NCBI RefSeq assembly: GCF_000020585.3
Contig: NC_011138.3
Coordinates: 2,089,136-2,153,135 of the forward strand
Length of the DNA stretch: 64,000 bases
Source: Alteromonas mediterranea DE
GTDB lineage: Bacteria; Pseudomonadota; Gammaproteobacteria; Enterobacterales; Alteromonadaceae
Reading direction: 5' to 3'
The notes beneath the pieces were generated by a model. It was not told the DNA's origin. It saw nothing but the letters and a program-made list of their open reading frames with translations, and did not search any database. Every line of letters starts with the position of its first letter. The first letter of the stretch is position 1. Of this stretch, positions 55,863 to 64,000 are shown piece after piece. A program made the position numbers and the translations under genes.

Positions 55863-57374
55863 ATGACAATTGAGATAAAAGTTCCGGTTCTACCTGAGTC
55901 AGTTGCCGATGCCACCATTGCAACCTGGCACGTTAAGGCCGGTGACGCAGTTAAACGAGACCAGAACCTGGTTGATATTGAAACTGATAAAGTGGTTTTA
56001 GAAGTTGTGGCGCCAGCGGACGGTACAATTGGTGAGATCCTAAACGAAGAGGGTGCAACAGTTTTAGGCGAGCAAGTAATCGCAAAGCTAGAGAAGGGCG
56101 GCGCAGCTGCAGCTTCTGAGCCGAAAGCTAAGAGTGAGTCTAAAGAAGAGTCTAAAGAAGAAGCTACTCCAGCGGCTTCTGGCAAAGCATCTGACGTGAA
56201 AGTACCTGTTCTTCCAGAATCTGTTGCTGATGCAACTATTGCTACTTGGCATGTTGCGGTAGGCGAAGCGGTGTCTCGTGACCAAAACTTGGTTGACATT
56301 GAAACTGACAAGGTCGTACTTGAAGTGGTAGCGCCTGCAGATGGTTCTCTTGCAGAAATCATCGCTGAAGAAGGTGCAACAGTAACAGCTGAAGAAGTTA
56401 TTGCCAAGTTTGTTGAAGGCGCTGCAGGCGGTGCATCAGCACCAGCGTCTTCAGAAGAGAGTGATGACAACGACGAAAGCAGCGATGCGCTTAGCCCATC
56501 TGTACGTCGTCTCCTAGCTGAGAAAGGCGTAGATGCGTCTAAAGTTAAGGGTACGGGCAAAAATGGCCGTATCACTAAAGAGGACGTTGAAAAGTATCTT
56601 AAAGGTGGTGACAGTGCTCAAAAATCAGCGCCTGCATCAACTGAGTCAGCGCCAGCGGAATTGCCAACGGGTAACCGTACAGAGAAGCGTGTACCTATGA
56701 CGCGTCTTCGTAAAACAATTGCTAATCGTCTTCTTGAAGCGAAGAACTCAACGGCAATGTTGACTACGTTTAACGAAGTCAACATGAAGCCTATTATGGA
56801 CCTTCGTAAGCAGTATCAAGAAAGCTTCGAGAAGCGTCACGGTATTCGTCTTGGCTTTATGTCTTTCTACGTGAAAGCCGTAACTGAAGCGCTTAAGCGT
56901 TTTCCTGAAGTTAATGCGTCTATCGACGGTGATGACATCGTTTATCACAACTATTTCGATGTATCGATTGCTGTTTCTACACCGCGTGGCCTTGTGACAC
57001 CAGTACTTAAAGATACTGACACACTGGGTATGGCGGGTGTTGAAAAAGGAATTAAGGAACTAGCACTTAAAGGCCGTGACGGTAAGCTGTCACTCGCTGA
57101 ACTACAAGGTGGTAATTTCACAATCACCAACGGTGGTGTGTTTGGTTCACTAATGTCTACACCAATCATTAACCCGCCACAAAGCGCAATTCTTGGTATG
57201 CACAAAATCCAAGATCGCCCAATGGCAGTTAATGGCAAAGTAGAAATTCTACCAATGATGTACCTAGCGCTTTCTTATGACCACCGTATTATCGATGGTA
57301 AAGAATCGGTAGGGTTCTTGGTAACCGTTAAAGAGATGCTAGAAGATCCAACACGTCTATTACTAGACGTTTAA
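55863..57374 (+). CDS. sucB: 2-oxoglutarate dehydrogenase E2 component with two lipoyl domains
   Basis: A 503-residue dihydrolipoyl succinyltransferase. Two consecutive lipoyl domains (about residues 2-78 and 111-186), each with the lipoylation motif [17 protein letters not shown]; a peripheral-subunit-binding domain ([23 protein letters not shown], about 208-245); and the C-terminal acyltransferase domain with [16 protein letters not shown]. coli SucB has one lipoyl domain (405 residues), so this has a duplicated one. Begins 9 bases after sucA. Confidence 0.95.
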   Translation: MTIEIKVPVLPESVADATIATWHVKAGDAVKRDQNLVDIETDKVVLEVVAPADGTIGEILNEEGATVLGEQVIAKLEKGGAAAASEPKAKSESKEESKEEATPAASGKASDVKVPVLPESVADATIATWHVAVGEAVSRDQNLVDIETDKVVLEVVAPADGSLAEIIAEEGATVTAEEVIAKFVEGAAGGASAPASSEESDDNDESSDALSPSVRRLLAEKGVDASKVKGTGKNGRITKEDVEKYLKGGDSAQKSAPASTESAPAELPTGNRTEKRVPMTRLRKTIANRLLEAKNSTAMLTTFNEVNMKPIMDLRKQYQESFEKRHGIRLGFMSFYVKAVTEALKRFPEVNASIDGDDIVYHNYFDVSIAVSTPRGLVTPVLKDTDTLGMAGVEKGIKELALKGRDGKLSLAELQGGNFTITNGGVFGSLMSTPIINPPQSAILGMHKIQDRPMAVNGKVEILPMMYLALSYDHRIIDGKESVGFLVTVKEMLEDPTRLLLDV

Positions 57375-57526
57375 GGTTTTCATCTCGCGGAATTGTGGTT
57401 GGGTGCTTCGCATGCGTAAGTTTGCTTAGCACCTAACGCAACGCTGATATTTGCCCTATAATATCAGTCAAACTAATCAAGTCGCATTTGCGGCTTTTGT
57501 CTTACTAAAAATCGGATAGAAACACC

Positions 57527-58693
57527 ATGAATTTGCATGAATACCAAGGTAAGCAGCTATTCAAAGAATACGGCTTGCCTGTTTCTGAAGGATACGCAGC
57601 AGACACTGCTCAAGGTGCTGTAGAAGCCGCTGACCGAATCGGCGGAGAAGAGTGGGTAGTTAAGTGTCAGGTACACGCGGGCGGTCGCGGTAAAGCTGGC
57701 GGTGTAAAGCTAGTTAAAAACAAAGACGACATTCGCGCTTTCGCTGAAAACTGGCTTGGCAAAAATTTGGTGACTTTCCAGACTGACGAAAACGGTCAGC
57801 CTGTGAGCAAAATCCTAGTTGAATCTTGCACAGATATCGCTAACGAGCTTTACCTTGGTGCAGTAGTTGACCGTACAACCCGTCGCGTTGTATTTATGGC
57901 ATCTACTGAAGGTGGCGTTGAGATTGAAACTGTTGCAGAAGAAACCCCAGAGAAGATCCTTAAAGCTGAAATCGACCCAATCGTAGGTCCTCAGCCTTAC
58001 CAAGCACGCGAAATGGCGTTTGCTCTTGGTCTTTCTGGCGTTCAAATTAAGCAATTCACTCAAATCTTCCTTGGCCTAGCTAAGATGTTTGAAGAGCTTG
58101 ACGTTGCACTTATCGAAATTAACCCGTTAGTTATCAAAACTGACGGTAACCTACACTGCCTAGACGCAAAAGTAGGTATCGATGGTAACGCGCTATATCG
58201 TCAGCCTAAGCTGAAAGATATGCAAGATCCTTCGCAAGAAGACGCCCGTGAAGCTCACGCAGCTCAGTGGGAACTAAACTATGTTGCACTAGACGGTAAC
58301 GTAGGTTGTATGGTTAACGGTGCTGGCCTTGCAATGGGTACTATGGACATCGTAAACCTACACGGCGGCAAGCCAGCTAACTTCCTAGACGTTGGTGGCG
58401 GCGCGACTAAAGAGCGTGTAGCTGAAGCATTCAAAATCATCCTTTCTGATGACAATGTTAAAGCGGTATTGGTTAACATCTTCGGTGGTATCGTACGCTG
58501 TGACATGATCGCAGAAGGTATTATCGGTGCGGTTAAAGAAGTTGGCGTAGAAGTACCAGTAGTTGTACGTCTTGAAGGTACCAATGCAGAGCTTGGCCGT
58601 GAAGTTCTAGCGAACTCAGGTCTTGATATCATTGCTGCTGAATCGCTAACTGATGCAGCACAGAAAGTTGTTGCTGCAGCGGAGGGCAAATAA
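57527..58693 (+). CDS. sucC: Succinyl-CoA synthetase beta subunit
   Basis: A 388-residue ATP-grasp subunit: [21 protein letters not shown] at the N-terminus, [17 protein letters not shown], and a C-terminal CoA-ligase domain ([17 protein letters not shown]). The stop (TAATG overlap) is coupled to sucD. The 150-base gap after sucB has no terminator I can see. Confidence 0.97.
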   Translation: MNLHEYQGKQLFKEYGLPVSEGYAADTAQGAVEAADRIGGEEWVVKCQVHAGGRGKAGGVKLVKNKDDIRAFAENWLGKNLVTFQTDENGQPVSKILVESCTDIANELYLGAVVDRTTRRVVFMASTEGGVEIETVAEETPEKILKAEIDPIVGPQPYQAREMAFALGLSGVQIKQFTQIFLGLAKMFEELDVALIEINPLVIKTDGNLHCLDAKVGIDGNALYRQPKLKDMQDPSQEDAREAHAAQWELNYVALDGNVGCMVNGAGLAMGTMDIVNLHGGKPANFLDVGGGATKERVAEAFKIILSDDNVKAVLVNIFGGIVRCDMIAEGIIGAVKEVGVEVPVVVRLEGTNAELGREVLANSGLDIIAAESLTDAAQKVVAAAEGK

Positions 58694-59565
58694 TGTCTGT
58701 ATTAATTAATAAAGATACTAAAGTAATTTGCCAGGGTTTCACTGGCGGTCAGGGTACATTCCACTCTGAGCAAGCAATTGCTTACGGTACGCAAATGGTT
58801 GGTGGTGTAACACCAGGCAAAGGCGGTACTGAGCACTTAGGTCTTCCAGTATTCAATACTGTACGTGAAGCGGTAGAAGCAACTGGTGCAACTGCAACAG
58901 TAATCTACGTACCAGCGCCATTCTGTAAAGATTCAATTGTTGAAGCTGCAGATGCGGGTATCGAGCTAATCGTATGTATCACTGAAGGTATTCCAACGCT
59001 AGACATGCTTTACGTTAAAGAATACGTTGAAGCTAAAGGCGTACGCATGATTGGTCCAAACTGCCCAGGTGTTATCACTCCTGGAGAGTGTAAAATTGGT
59101 ATCATGCCTGGTCACATCCACAAGCCTGGTAAAGTAGGTATTGTTTCTCGCTCTGGTACACTTACGTACGAAGCGGTTAAGCAAACTACAGACGAAGGTT
59201 TCGGCCAGTCTACTTGTGTTGGTATCGGTGGCGACCCAATTCCTGGTTCAAACTTCATCGACATCCTTCAGATGTTCCAAGACGACCCACAAACTGAAGC
59301 TATCGTTATGATCGGTGAGATCGGCGGTACTGCTGAAGAAGAGGCAGCAGCGTTCATTAAAGCTAATGTAACCAAGCCAGTTGTTTCTTACATTGCAGGT
59401 GTTACTGCTCCTCCGGGTAAGCGTATGGGTCACGCTGGTGCAATCATCGCAGGCGGTAAAGGTACTGCTGATGAGAAATTCAAGGCACTAGAAGACGCAG
59501 GCGTTAAAACAGTACGTTCACTTGCCGAAATCGGTAAAGCGCTTCGCGAAACTACAGGTTGGTAA
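58693..59565 (+). CDS. sucD: Succinyl-CoA synthetase alpha subunit
   Basis: A 290-residue subunit with CoA-binding [14 protein letters not shown] and the phosphorylated His in [11 protein letters not shown]. Forms the (alpha-beta) enzyme with SucC, making ATP/GTP from succinyl-CoA. Confidence 0.97.
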   Translation: MSVLINKDTKVICQGFTGGQGTFHSEQAIAYGTQMVGGVTPGKGGTEHLGLPVFNTVREAVEATGATATVIYVPAPFCKDSIVEAADAGIELIVCITEGIPTLDMLYVKEYVEAKGVRMIGPNCPGVITPGECKIGIMPGHIHKPGKVGIVSRSGTLTYEAVKQTTDEGFGQSTCVGIGGDPIPGSNFIDILQMFQDDPQTEAIVMIGEIGGTAEEEAAAFIKANVTKPVVSYIAGVTAPPGKRMGHAGAIIAGGKGTADEKFKALEDAGVKTVRSLAEIGKALRETTGW

Positions 59566-59590
59566 GCTAACGCTTAACAATTTTGTGATA

Positions 59591-59617
59591 AAAGCCCGCT
59601 TTAAGCGGGCTTTTTTG
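59591..59617 (+). terminator. Terminator of the suc operon
   Basis: AAAGCCCGCT/AGCGGGCTTT (59591-59600; 59604-59613), then T run. Confidence 0.92.
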
Positions 59618-59893
59618 TGCGCGCTTATTTACAACTCTGCTGAAATGCATGTAACAAAATTACAACTATCTGCCGTAAAAGCCCCGGTCAATCCACATTG
59701 TGTTGTTAAATTACATAAAGGCCTGCGTATCCTTTGTTAACAGCGTGTTGCACAAATTTTATTGAATACGTATGCAGGCAATTGTGCAAACCCTAGGTCC
59801 TCTATAGCATTATGCCGACGAGATGTATTGTCATTTAATTGTCATAAGAACAACAAAAAGACAACAACTATAACCGTATGGGACACCCGTTTT

Positions 59894-62710
59894 ATGAAAC
59901 AATTTAAACCCAACCTAATTAAAGCTGCGCTTATTTCAGGCGGTATGGCGTTTGGCAGTGCACCAGCATTTGCACAAGATGCAAACACTGATGCTGTTGA
60001 TGAAGCAAATCTTGAAGTAATTCAAGTGAGCGGTATTCGCGGCAGCTTACAGCGTGCTCAAGCAATCAAAATGGATAACACCTCAATTGTTGAAGCGTTA
60101 TCAGCAGAAGATATTGGTAAGCTACCAGATACCAGTATTGCAGAATCAATCGCACGTCTTCCTGGTGTAACTGGTGAACGTCGTAACGGTCGTACAAGTG
60201 GTATCTCTGTTCGTGGTTTTAACGAGAACTACGTTGGTACGTCACTAAACGGTCGTGAACTTCTAGGTATGGGTGATAACCGTGGGGTTGAGTTTGACCT
60301 TTATCCAACGGAAATCATTTCAAACATTCTGGTATACAAAACACCAGAAGCGGGCATGACTACCCAAAATATCGGTGGTTCAATTGACCTTCAAACGGTT
60401 AAGCCTCTAACGGCAGAAAGCACGTTTACCGTAAACGGCACGTTCGAAAAGAATGCTGAAGACTCTCCAAACCCAGATTTTGACAACGACGGTCACCGCA
60501 TTTCTGTAAACTTTGTCGATCAATTTGCCAACGATACGATTGGTTTAGCGTTAACTGTTGCGAGCATGGAGTCTCCGCGTCAGGAGCAACACTTCCGCGG
60601 TTGGGGTTATGCGGGTGTGAACTTTGATAATGAGCGCCGTGACCTAGACCCTGTAGAAGTTCCTGAAGGTACAGTAGTTCTTGGTGGTCACGATTCATTC
60701 CAGCGTTCAGCAATGCTAGAACGAGACTCAATTGCCGCTGTTGTTGAATGGGCGCCTACCGACAAGCTCAATATCCAACTTGACGCGCTTTATATCGATT
60801 TCGTTGAAGACGATGTACGCCGTGGTCTTGAAGAAGGCGGTGCAGAGTGGGGTACAAGCGCTTACACTATCACTGGTGTTGAAAACGGTCTGGTAACCAG
60901 CGGTTACTCTGATGGTTTCTATAGCGTTGTACGTAACGATGCGCGTCGTCAAGAAGCAGACCTAACCACAGTAGGCATTAATGCTGAATACCAAATCAAC
61001 GACTCTTGGACACTAGAGCTTGATTACTCTACCGGTAAAGTTGAAAAAGAAATTGTCGATGTAGAAAGCTACTCAGGTGTAGGTCGTGCTGGTACTGAAG
61101 GCCGTCCAATTACTGCACGTAGCTGGGAAATGACATCTTCTGGTGTAATGTTCTCTGACCACCCAACTATTGCACCGGTTGACCTTACCGACCCAACACT
61201 TATTAGCCTTGCAGGTCCGCAAGCATGGGGCGCACGTCCGTTACTTGAGTCTGATGCACAGGATGGTTTCGTAAACCAGCCGCTTTTCGAAGAAGAGCTT
61301 GATACCCTTCGTTTCGACGTTAAAGGCTATGTAGATTGGGGTGTGGTAACTGGCCTATCTGCTGGTGTTGTATATTCTGACCGCTCTAAATCTAAAGACA
61401 ATAACGGTGCTTACCTAACAGCGCCTTCATATCCTGGAAATGCTGCTATTCCTGAAGTGCTAGGCGTAACGAACCTTAACTTTATTGGAATTGACGGCGT
61501 GTTAGCGTACGACTCGCTAGGTCTTTTCGAAAGTGGTTATTACATTGAAAGCGATGCAAGCCGCGTTCAAAACGATCGCTTAGGTGATACTTACACCGTT
61601 GATGAAGAGCTACTTACCCTTTACACCAAACTAGATTTGGAAATGGAAGTTGGCGATATTTGGGTTCGCGGTAACGTAGGCCTTCAAGTAGTAAGTGCAG
61701 ATCAAGAATCGACAGGTTTCTCTGCAACGTCTGATCGCGATGGTTACACCATTGCTAGCCCTGTAACAGGTGGCGCAGACTACACAGATGTTCTTCCCAC
61801 ACTTAACCTTTCAGCAGAAGTGGCTGAGGGCCAGTTTGTGCGCTTGGGCTTGAGCAAAGTTATTTCTCGTCCGCGTATGGATGACATGCGTCCAAATACT
61901 CAGGTTACGTTCTCGTTCAACGATAACCAAATCACTAGCCCTGACATTGAAAATGGTCCATGGGGTGGTAGTGCTGGTAACCCTGAATTGCGTCCGCTTG
62001 AAGCTAACCAGTTTGACCTAGCTTATGAGAACTACTTTGCAGATACAGGTTATGTAGCTGTGTCGTTCTTCTATAAAGACATTAAAAACTGGCACCGCAG
62101 CACGTCAATTGTGGCTGATTTCACAGAGTTTTATATTCCTGAGCTACATCAGGGCTCTGAAGGTCAAACTCCTGTATTGTTCACAGGTCAAGTAAGCAGT
62201 GTACTAGATGGGTTCGAAGGCTTTGTTCGCGGTTACGAATTACAAGGTTCACTTCCATTTGATATGATCCATGATTCACTTGAAGGCTTCGGTTTGTTCG
62301 CAAGTGCAACCTTTATGGATGGTGAAGTTGACGCGGCTCCGGGTCAAACTGAAACACGTATTCCTGGACTATCTGAAGAGTCTTACAGTATGACTTTCTT
62401 CTATGAGAATGCTGGTTTCGAATTCCGTCTTGCGGCAACAAAACGCGATCAGTACCTAACTGAAGAAAGAGGTACAAGTCTTGCGTTAGTTGATGCAACG
62501 AAGCAAGGCGGTACGCTTGTTGATGCGCAAATTGGCTATGACTTTAGCGAGTCTGGTATCGAATATCTAGAAGGCCTACGTGTTACTTTACAAGCACAGA
62601 ACCTGACCGATGAAGATGATATTCAAGCGTCAGCGGCTGACGGCCGTCAAATCACGCAGTTCCAAACTTATGGAACGAACTACTTGCTAGGATTTAACTA
62701 CAAGTTCTAA
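59894..62710 (+). CDS. TonB-dependent receptor (large, glycan-type)
   Basis: About 938 residues from ATG 59894 (MKQFKPNLIK). Signal peptide to about residue 27 (SAPAFAQ), then a TonB-box-like segment LEVIQVSGIRGSLQRAQ, plug domain (DIGKLPDTSIAESIARLPGVTGER, RGFNENYVGTSLNGREL), and a long beta barrel ending in Phe (LLGFNYKF). The 'GIRGSLxxA...I' plug start is that of the marine/Xanthomonas-type receptors linked to carbohydrate uptake. A tryptophan-halogenase-like gene follows, a common pairing in Alteromonas-type glycan loci. Ligand unknown. Extending to 59762 is unlikely. Confidence 0.92.
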   Translation: MKQFKPNLIKAALISGGMAFGSAPAFAQDANTDAVDEANLEVIQVSGIRGSLQRAQAIKMDNTSIVEALSAEDIGKLPDTSIAESIARLPGVTGERRNGRTSGISVRGFNENYVGTSLNGRELLGMGDNRGVEFDLYPTEIISNILVYKTPEAGMTTQNIGGSIDLQTVKPLTAESTFTVNGTFEKNAEDSPNPDFDNDGHRISVNFVDQFANDTIGLALTVASMESPRQEQHFRGWGYAGVNFDNERRDLDPVEVPEGTVVLGGHDSFQRSAMLERDSIAAVVEWAPTDKLNIQLDALYIDFVEDDVRRGLEEGGAEWGTSAYTITGVENGLVTSGYSDGFYSVVRNDARRQEADLTTVGINAEYQINDSWTLELDYSTGKVEKEIVDVESYSGVGRAGTEGRPITARSWEMTSSGVMFSDHPTIAPVDLTDPTLISLAGPQAWGARPLLESDAQDGFVNQPLFEEELDTLRFDVKGYVDWGVVTGLSAGVVYSDRSKSKDNNGAYLTAPSYPGNAAIPEVLGVTNLNFIGIDGVLAYDSLGLFESGYYIESDASRVQNDRLGDTYTVDEELLTLYTKLDLEMEVGDIWVRGNVGLQVVSADQESTGFSATSDRDGYTIASPVTGGADYTDVLPTLNLSAEVAEGQFVRLGLSKVISRPRMDDMRPNTQVTFSFNDNQITSPDIENGPWGGSAGNPELRPLEANQFDLAYENYFADTGYVAVSFFYKDIKNWHRSTSIVADFTEFYIPELHQGSEGQTPVLFTGQVSSVLDGFEGFVRGYELQGSLPFDMIHDSLEGFGLFASATFMDGEVDAAPGQTETRIPGLSEESYSMTFFYENAGFEFRLAATKRDQYLTEERGTSLALVDATKQGGTLVDAQIGYDFSESGIEYLEGLRVTLQAQNLTDEDDIQASAADGRQITQFQTYGTNYLLGFNYKF

Positions 62711-62725
62711 TTTCTTCGTGTGTGT

Positions 62726-62790
62726 AAAGCCACCTGCTGCTTTTTGTTTTAGCTTGTGCTAAAAGAGAGCAAATGGTGGCTTTTCTTTTT
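62726..62790 (+). terminator. Hairpin terminator after the TonB receptor
   Basis: AAAGCCACC (62726-62734) pairs with GGTGGCTTT (62776-62784), followed by a T run; the loop is large and itself contains AGC...GCT pairs. Confidence 0.65.
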
Positions 62791-62838
62791 GTATGAAAGG
62801 AACCCTTCAAAATTTTTGGTACGAATTGCGAGAAGTTT

Positions 62839-64000
62839 ATGCAAGATCCTCATAATAAACCGATAAAGCGTGTAGTGATTGCCGGCGGTGGAACGGCAGG
62901 TTGGCTAGCTGCATCATTAATGAAAAAGGTGTTGGGTAAAGCAGTTGATATTACTCTGGTTGAATCTGAAGCGATTGGTACGGTCGGTGTTGGCGAAGCT
63001 ACCATCCCCCCAATACGCCTAGTAAACCAAGTGTTAGGTATCGACGAAGCACAGTTTCTTCATGATACTAAAGCAACGATAAAACTTGCTATACGGTTCG
63101 AAAATTGGAAAACGAAGGGTGAAAGCTACTATCACACCTTTGGTGCGCCGGGCAAAAGCATGGCGTTTTGTCATTTTCATCACTATTGGGTAAAGGCGCG
63201 CCAGCAAGGCCTAAAAGCCGACCTGTGGGATTTTGACCTAAATTACCATGCCGCTGAAGCGGGACGATTTGCGCAGATTAATGCCAAAGACCCAGTCGTT
63301 GAGCTACCTTTCGCCTATCATTTTGACGCCAGTTTATACGCTCAGTATTTACGAAAGCTGAGTGAAAATATGGGGGTTGTACGCAAAGAAGGTAAAATTT
63401 CACGTGTTCAACGTTTTACCGACAGCGGTTTTATTCAAGCACTTCACTTAGAAAGTGGGGACGTGGTTGAAGGGGACTTATTTGTTGATTGCACGGGCTT
63501 TAAGGGGCTATTGATAGAGGAAGCGCTGGGCGCTGGTTACGACGATTGGTCTCACTTACTTCCTTGTGATAGTGCCATTGCTGTACCGTCTGAGCGACAT
63601 GAAAAAACCGCGCCTTACACGCGCTCTATTGCCCACGATGCGGGTTGGCAATGGAGGATCCCACTGCAACACAGAAATGGTAATGGCCACGTATATAGTT
63701 CACGCTATATCAGTGATGATCAGGCCTGTGACACCTTGTTGTCAAACTTAGATACCAAACCATTGGGCGACCCTAAACTGATAAAGTTTACGACGGGCAG
63801 ACGACGTAAGCAATGGTACAAAAACGTAGTAGCAGTAGGTTTATCAAGTGGATTCTTAGAGCCACTTGAATCTACCAGTATTCACCTCATTCAATCTGCA
63901 ATTGTTCGCTTAATTCAGTTGTTTCCCCACAACGGTTTTGCTCCAAGCTTGGAATCGGAATATAACAAGCAGTCTGAATTAGAATTTGAACAAATCCGAG
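62839..64000 (+). CDS. Tryptophan halogenase family protein, 3' end outside window
   Basis: ATG 62839 (GAGAAG upstream) opens a frame to the edge, 387 codons. FAD-binding GGGTAGWLAASLMKK (about residues 17-31), GVGEATIPPIRLV, then KLAIRFENWKTKGESYYHTFG, GWQWRIPL and GLSSGFLEPLESTSIHLIQSAIVR. These match flavin-dependent tryptophan halogenases: the Lys in KLAIRF and the Glu in LESTSIHL stand where the catalytic Lys79/Glu346 of PrnA would. Genes of this family next to TonB receptors are frequent in marine bacteria and many probably do not halogenate tryptophan, so true substrate is open. Confidence 0.88.
   Translation, partial: MQDPHNKPIKRVVIAGGGTAGWLAASLMKKVLGKAVDITLVESEAIGTVGVGEATIPPIRLVNQVLGIDEAQFLHDTKATIKLAIRFENWKTKGESYYHTFGAPGKSMAFCHFHHYWVKARQQGLKADLWDFDLNYHAAEAGRFAQINAKDPVVELPFAYHFDASLYAQYLRKLSENMGVVRKEGKISRVQRFTDSGFIQALHLESGDVVEGDLFVDCTGFKGLLIEEALGAGYDDWSHLLPCDSAIAVPSERHEKTAPYTRSIAHDAGWQWRIPLQHRNGNGHVYSSRYISDDQACDTLLSNLDTKPLGDPKLIKFTTGRRRKQWYKNVVAVGLSSGFLEPLESTSIHLIQSAIVRLIQLFPHNGFAPSLESEYNKQSELEFEQIR

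Noticed and set aside
55863..56440. sucB lipoyl duplication as an assembly artefact
   Set aside because: The two domain-coding stretches differ at many silent positions, so they are a genuine old duplication.
55802..56575. A minus-strand gene over sucB
   Set aside because: Ser/Ala-rich antisense shadow caused by the repeated lipoyl-domain codons.

Overview
The window is a piece of a gammaproteobacterial chromosome. Gene content and order (pnp, nlpI, smc-zipA-ligA, msbA-lpxK-ycaR-kdsB, gltA-sdhCDAB-sucABCD, a large TonB-dependent receptor next to a tryptophan-halogenase-like gene) suggest a marine Alteromonas-like organism. This genus call is inference from memory, not a search. Two housekeeping genes, pnp and ligA, carry single-base deletions at short homopolymers. 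The sequence itself therefore probably contains indel errors, and other frame breaks should be read with that in mind.

Region 1 (1-2.6 kb) is core: pnp, entering from the left edge, and a DUF1244 gene, each ending in a clear terminator. In enterobacteria nlpI follows pnp closely; here nlpI is at 19.8 kb, so about 13-16 kb of accessory DNA appears to have been inserted.

Region 2 (2.6-11.0 kb) is an integron cassette array without an integrase (CALIN-type). The cassettes are a membrane protein, a truncated unknown protein, a SAM methyltransferase, a small coiled protein, an AbiV-type HEPN protein, a second membrane protein, a serine hydrolase and a VOC protein. For six of them the cassette's first bases are complementary to the R'' box of its own attC site, which confirms the cassette boundaries. 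One attC is split by a complete IS1111-type element; its non-coding end carries short exact matches to both insertion flanks, as expected for a guide (seek/bridge) RNA. A second attC keeps a 21-22 bp scar of the same element. Ten same-strand copies of an 18-mer (ACTAAACAAGACAGGCAT) sit at junctions between unrelated gene fragments: an RHS tip, a secreted protein start, a serine hydrolase start, a piece of a Y1 transposase and a methyltransferase start. This patchwork is the most unusual feature of the window.

Region 3 (11.0-16.2 kb) holds a ccdAB toxin-antitoxin pair, a REP-associated Y1 transposase gene broken by an IS3-family insertion, a fragment of an IS21-family end with four 23-bp repeats, and a second, apparently identical copy of the IS3-family element.

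Region 4 (16.2-19.1 kb) is a run of small membrane or lipoprotein genes and remnants of unknown role.

Region 5 (19.2-64 kb) is ordinary core genome: cdd, nlpI with a Sel1-repeat metallopeptidase-like gene, cysZ, smc-zipA-ligA (chromosome and division), comEC, the lipid A/Kdo export and synthesis operon, rimO, tcdA, yqjG, a pirin, phosphomannomutase, the TCA block gltA / sdhCDAB-sucABCD, then the TonB receptor and a halogenase-like gene running off the right edge.
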